A stretch of 64,000 bases of DNA from Chromohalobacter canadensis. GTDB taxonomy: Bacteria; Pseudomonadota; Gammaproteobacteria; Pseudomonadales; Halomonadaceae. The notes beneath the pieces were generated by a model. That model was not told where the DNA came from. It searched no databases and saw only the letters and a program-made list of their open reading frames with translations. Location: contig NZ_CP140151.1 in NCBI RefSeq assembly GCF_034479555.1, forward strand, positions 2,232,001 through 2,296,000. The letters run 5' to 3'. Positions within the stretch are counted from its first letter, which is position 1. Each line of letters begins with the position of its first letter. Positions 62,608 to 64,000 of this stretch are shown piece by piece. The translations under genes and the position numbers were made by a program.

Positions 62608-63924
62608 ATGAATACCAGTGCCGCTACACAAAGCCTGGACGATACCCAGCACGCTTCGAGCGCGCTGGGTACGTTGCGCATCTTCGGCATGCCACTGCCG
62701 GTTTTCTTTATTTCTTTCGCTGTCATGGTCGTGGCCATGTTCACCGACACGCTGCCCAGCGGCATGATCGGTGCCTTGCTGGTCATGATGATACTCGGTG
62801 AATTGCTGGGCTTCATCGGTGATCGCCTGCCGATCGTCAAAAGCTACCTGGGCGGTGGCGCGATCCTGGCCATCTTCGGCGCGGCCGCATTGGTCTATGT
62901 GGGATGGTTGCCTACCAGTATCTCCGAGAATGTCACCCAGTTCATGAAAGGCGGGGGCTTCCTCAATTTCTATATCGCCGCTCTGATTACCGGCAGTATC
63001 CTGGGCATGGACTCCAAGGTGTTGGTCAAGGTCGGCTCGCGTTACGCGCTCCCCTTGATTTGCGCGGTGTTCTTCGCGGGGCTGTTCGCGGTGATCGTTG
63101 GCGCATTGATGGGCTTCTCGCCGCAGGACGCCCTGGTGGTCATCACGCTGCCGATTCTCGGTGGTGGCATGGGCGCGGGCGCGGTGCCCTTGAGCCAGAT
63201 CTACGAGCAGCTTCTCGGTCAGCCGGCGAGTTACTATATTTCGATTCTGGTACCGGCGCTGGCGCTGGGTAACGTCTTCGCGATCATCATCGCGGGCCTG
63301 CTCAACGGCTTGGCCAAGCGTTTTCCGAAGCTGACGGGTAACGGTCAGATGATGCCGGGTGTGGAAATCGAGGAGCGCAAGAGCACCTTCGATCTCTCCA
63401 AGCTGGGCATCGGTGTCGTCGCTGCGCTGACGTTCTTCACCGCCGGGCAGATTCTGGGTAGCTTCATCCCGCTGCACCCCTATGCGCTGATGATCATCTT
63501 GGTCGCCGTGCTCAAGATCGCCAACGTAGTGCCGGAAAGCATCAACGAGTCCGCCTCGCAGTGGTTCCAGTTCGTCGCCAAGAACTGGACCTTCGCACTG
63601 CTGTTCGGGATCGGCATTGCCTATACCGATCTCGGCCAGGTGATCGATGCCATCACGCCGACCTATGTGATGATCGTGCTCGCCGTTGTGGCCGGGGCCG
63701 CCTTCGGCGCCGGGCTGGTCGGCAAGCTGGTCGGTTTCTATCCCGTCGAGTCGGCGATTACCGCGGGGCTGTGCATGGCCAATATGGGCGGCACCGGTGA
63801 TGTCGCGGTACTCTCCGCCGCCAAGCGCATGCAGCTGATGCCTTTCGCGCAGATCTCCTCGCGGCTGGGTGGCGCCTTGATCCTGCTGATCTCCAGCATC
63901 CTCGTGCCAATGTTCTTTACTTGA
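62608..63924 (+). CDS. 2-hydroxycarboxylate transporter (CitS/MleP family)
   Basis: 438 residues from ATG 62608, with GGGAG 7 nt upstream. A secondary carrier with about eleven helices and two reentrant signature loops: LGGGMGAGAVPLSQIYEQLLG in the first half and CMANMGGTGDVAVLSAAKRMQLMPFAQISSRLGGA in the second, both typical of the 2HCT family. Members take up citrate, malate or lactate with Na+ or H+, or exchange them. The divergent CitA/CitB-type system across 62407-62607 is the likely regulator. Substrate not determinable from sequence alone. Confidence 0.92.
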   Translation: MNTSAATQSLDDTQHASSALGTLRIFGMPLPVFFISFAVMVVAMFTDTLPSGMIGALLVMMILGELLGFIGDRLPIVKSYLGGGAILAIFGAAALVYVGWLPTSISENVTQFMKGGGFLNFYIAALITGSILGMDSKVLVKVGSRYALPLICAVFFAGLFAVIVGALMGFSPQDALVVITLPILGGGMGAGAVPLSQIYEQLLGQPASYYISILVPALALGNVFAIIIAGLLNGLAKRFPKLTGNGQMMPGVEIEERKSTFDLSKLGIGVVAALTFFTAGQILGSFIPLHPYALMIILVAVLKIANVVPESINESASQWFQFVAKNWTFALLFGIGIAYTDLGQVIDAITPTYVMIVLAVVAGAAFGAGLVGKLVGFYPVESAITAGLCMANMGGTGDVAVLSAAKRMQLMPFAQISSRLGGALILLISSILVPMFFT

Positions 63925-63934
63925 AGCGTTCTTA

Positions 63935-63951
63935 GCCGGATTCGGTCCGGC
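63935..63951 (+). other. Small hairpin after the carrier gene
   Basis: GCCGGA (63935-63940) and TCCGGC (63946-63951) around TTCGG, directly upstream of the main terminator. Possible RNA-end protection. Confidence 0.4.
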
Positions 63952-63960
63952 GAAACGATC

Positions 63961-63993
63961 AACGGCGCCCCTTGGAGGGCGCCGTTTGCGTTT
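63961..63993 (+). terminator. Terminator of the 2-hydroxycarboxylate carrier
   Basis: AACGGCGCCC (63961-63970) and GGGCGCCGTT (63977-63986) form a perfect 10-bp stem with a 6-nt loop, followed by TGCGTTT. Confidence 0.8.
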
Positions 63994-64000
63994 GACGCGG

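Noticed and set aside
1..64000. CRISPR array, prophage, integron or insertion sequence
   Set aside because: No regularly spaced repeats, transposase, integrase or phage structural genes were found on either strand.

Overview
The window is a GC-rich gammaproteobacterial chromosome segment with ordinary core genes, no prophage, no insertion sequence and no CRISPR array. The order pncC end - recA - recX - alaS - lysC - csrA - tRNA-Ser - tRNA-Arg is the classical gammaproteobacterial arrangement. Together with a BCCT compatible-solute carrier, a SmoEFGK-type polyol ABC operon, smc-zipA and the general style of the proteins, it suggests a moderately halophilic member of the Halomonadaceae, most likely Chromohalobacter or a close Halomonas. 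That assignment is an inference from gene content and remembered family sequences, not a database result.

Layout. (1) 1-6946: SOS and translation core, with a perfect LexA box before recA, followed by three tRNAs. (2) 7053-10493: an envelope-sensing block, with two PepSY-type periplasmic genes diverging around a PhoP/PhoQ-like two-component system. Two copies of a TTCAT-N6-TTCATGT direct repeat lie between them. (3) 10599-21576: a complete polyol catabolic operon: SorC-family regulator, binding protein, two permeases, ATPase, HAD phosphatase, sorbitol dehydrogenase, mannitol dehydrogenase, xylulokinase, transaldolase. A perfect 14-bp palindrome precedes it and a 17-bp-stem terminator closes it. 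(4) 21675-29182: mixed genes, including a luciferase-like oxidoreductase, a VTT membrane protein, the BCCT carrier, small membrane and lipoproteins, a PEBP protein, a VanX-type dipeptidase and an unlisted 40-codon gene on the minus strand. (5) 29179-29325: a palindromic repeat that provides the stop codons of both convergent neighbours. (6) 29322-37543: HglS (2-oxoadipate dioxygenase) with a divergent LysR regulator, a short-type 6-phosphogluconate dehydrogenase, and nrdA-nrdB with tandem NrdR boxes, two DnaA boxes and a branched intercistronic RNA structure.

(7) 37844-43702: an RstA/RstB-like system whose kinase gene is split by an in-frame TAA between HAMP and the phosphoacceptor domain, then metR/metE with two MetR sites. 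(8) 43826-52419: azoR, tag, a glyoxalase I-like gene, a uracil-DNA-glycosylase-fold gene, doxX, two tandem related membrane diguanylate cyclases, and lpxT. (9) 52498-59992: dusC, yigZ and an HTH-less LexA/UmuD-like autoprotease on the minus strand, divergent from smc-zipA. (10) 60016-63993: a CitA/CitB (DcuS/DcuR)-type two-component system divergent from a 2-hydroxycarboxylate transporter.

The items most worth a second look are the split rstB kinase, the HTH-less LexA-like autoprotease beside yigZ, the two-stop-codon palindrome, the 40-residue gene, the TTCAT direct repeats and the branched RNA between nrdA and nrdB. I found no clear new multi-gene system.
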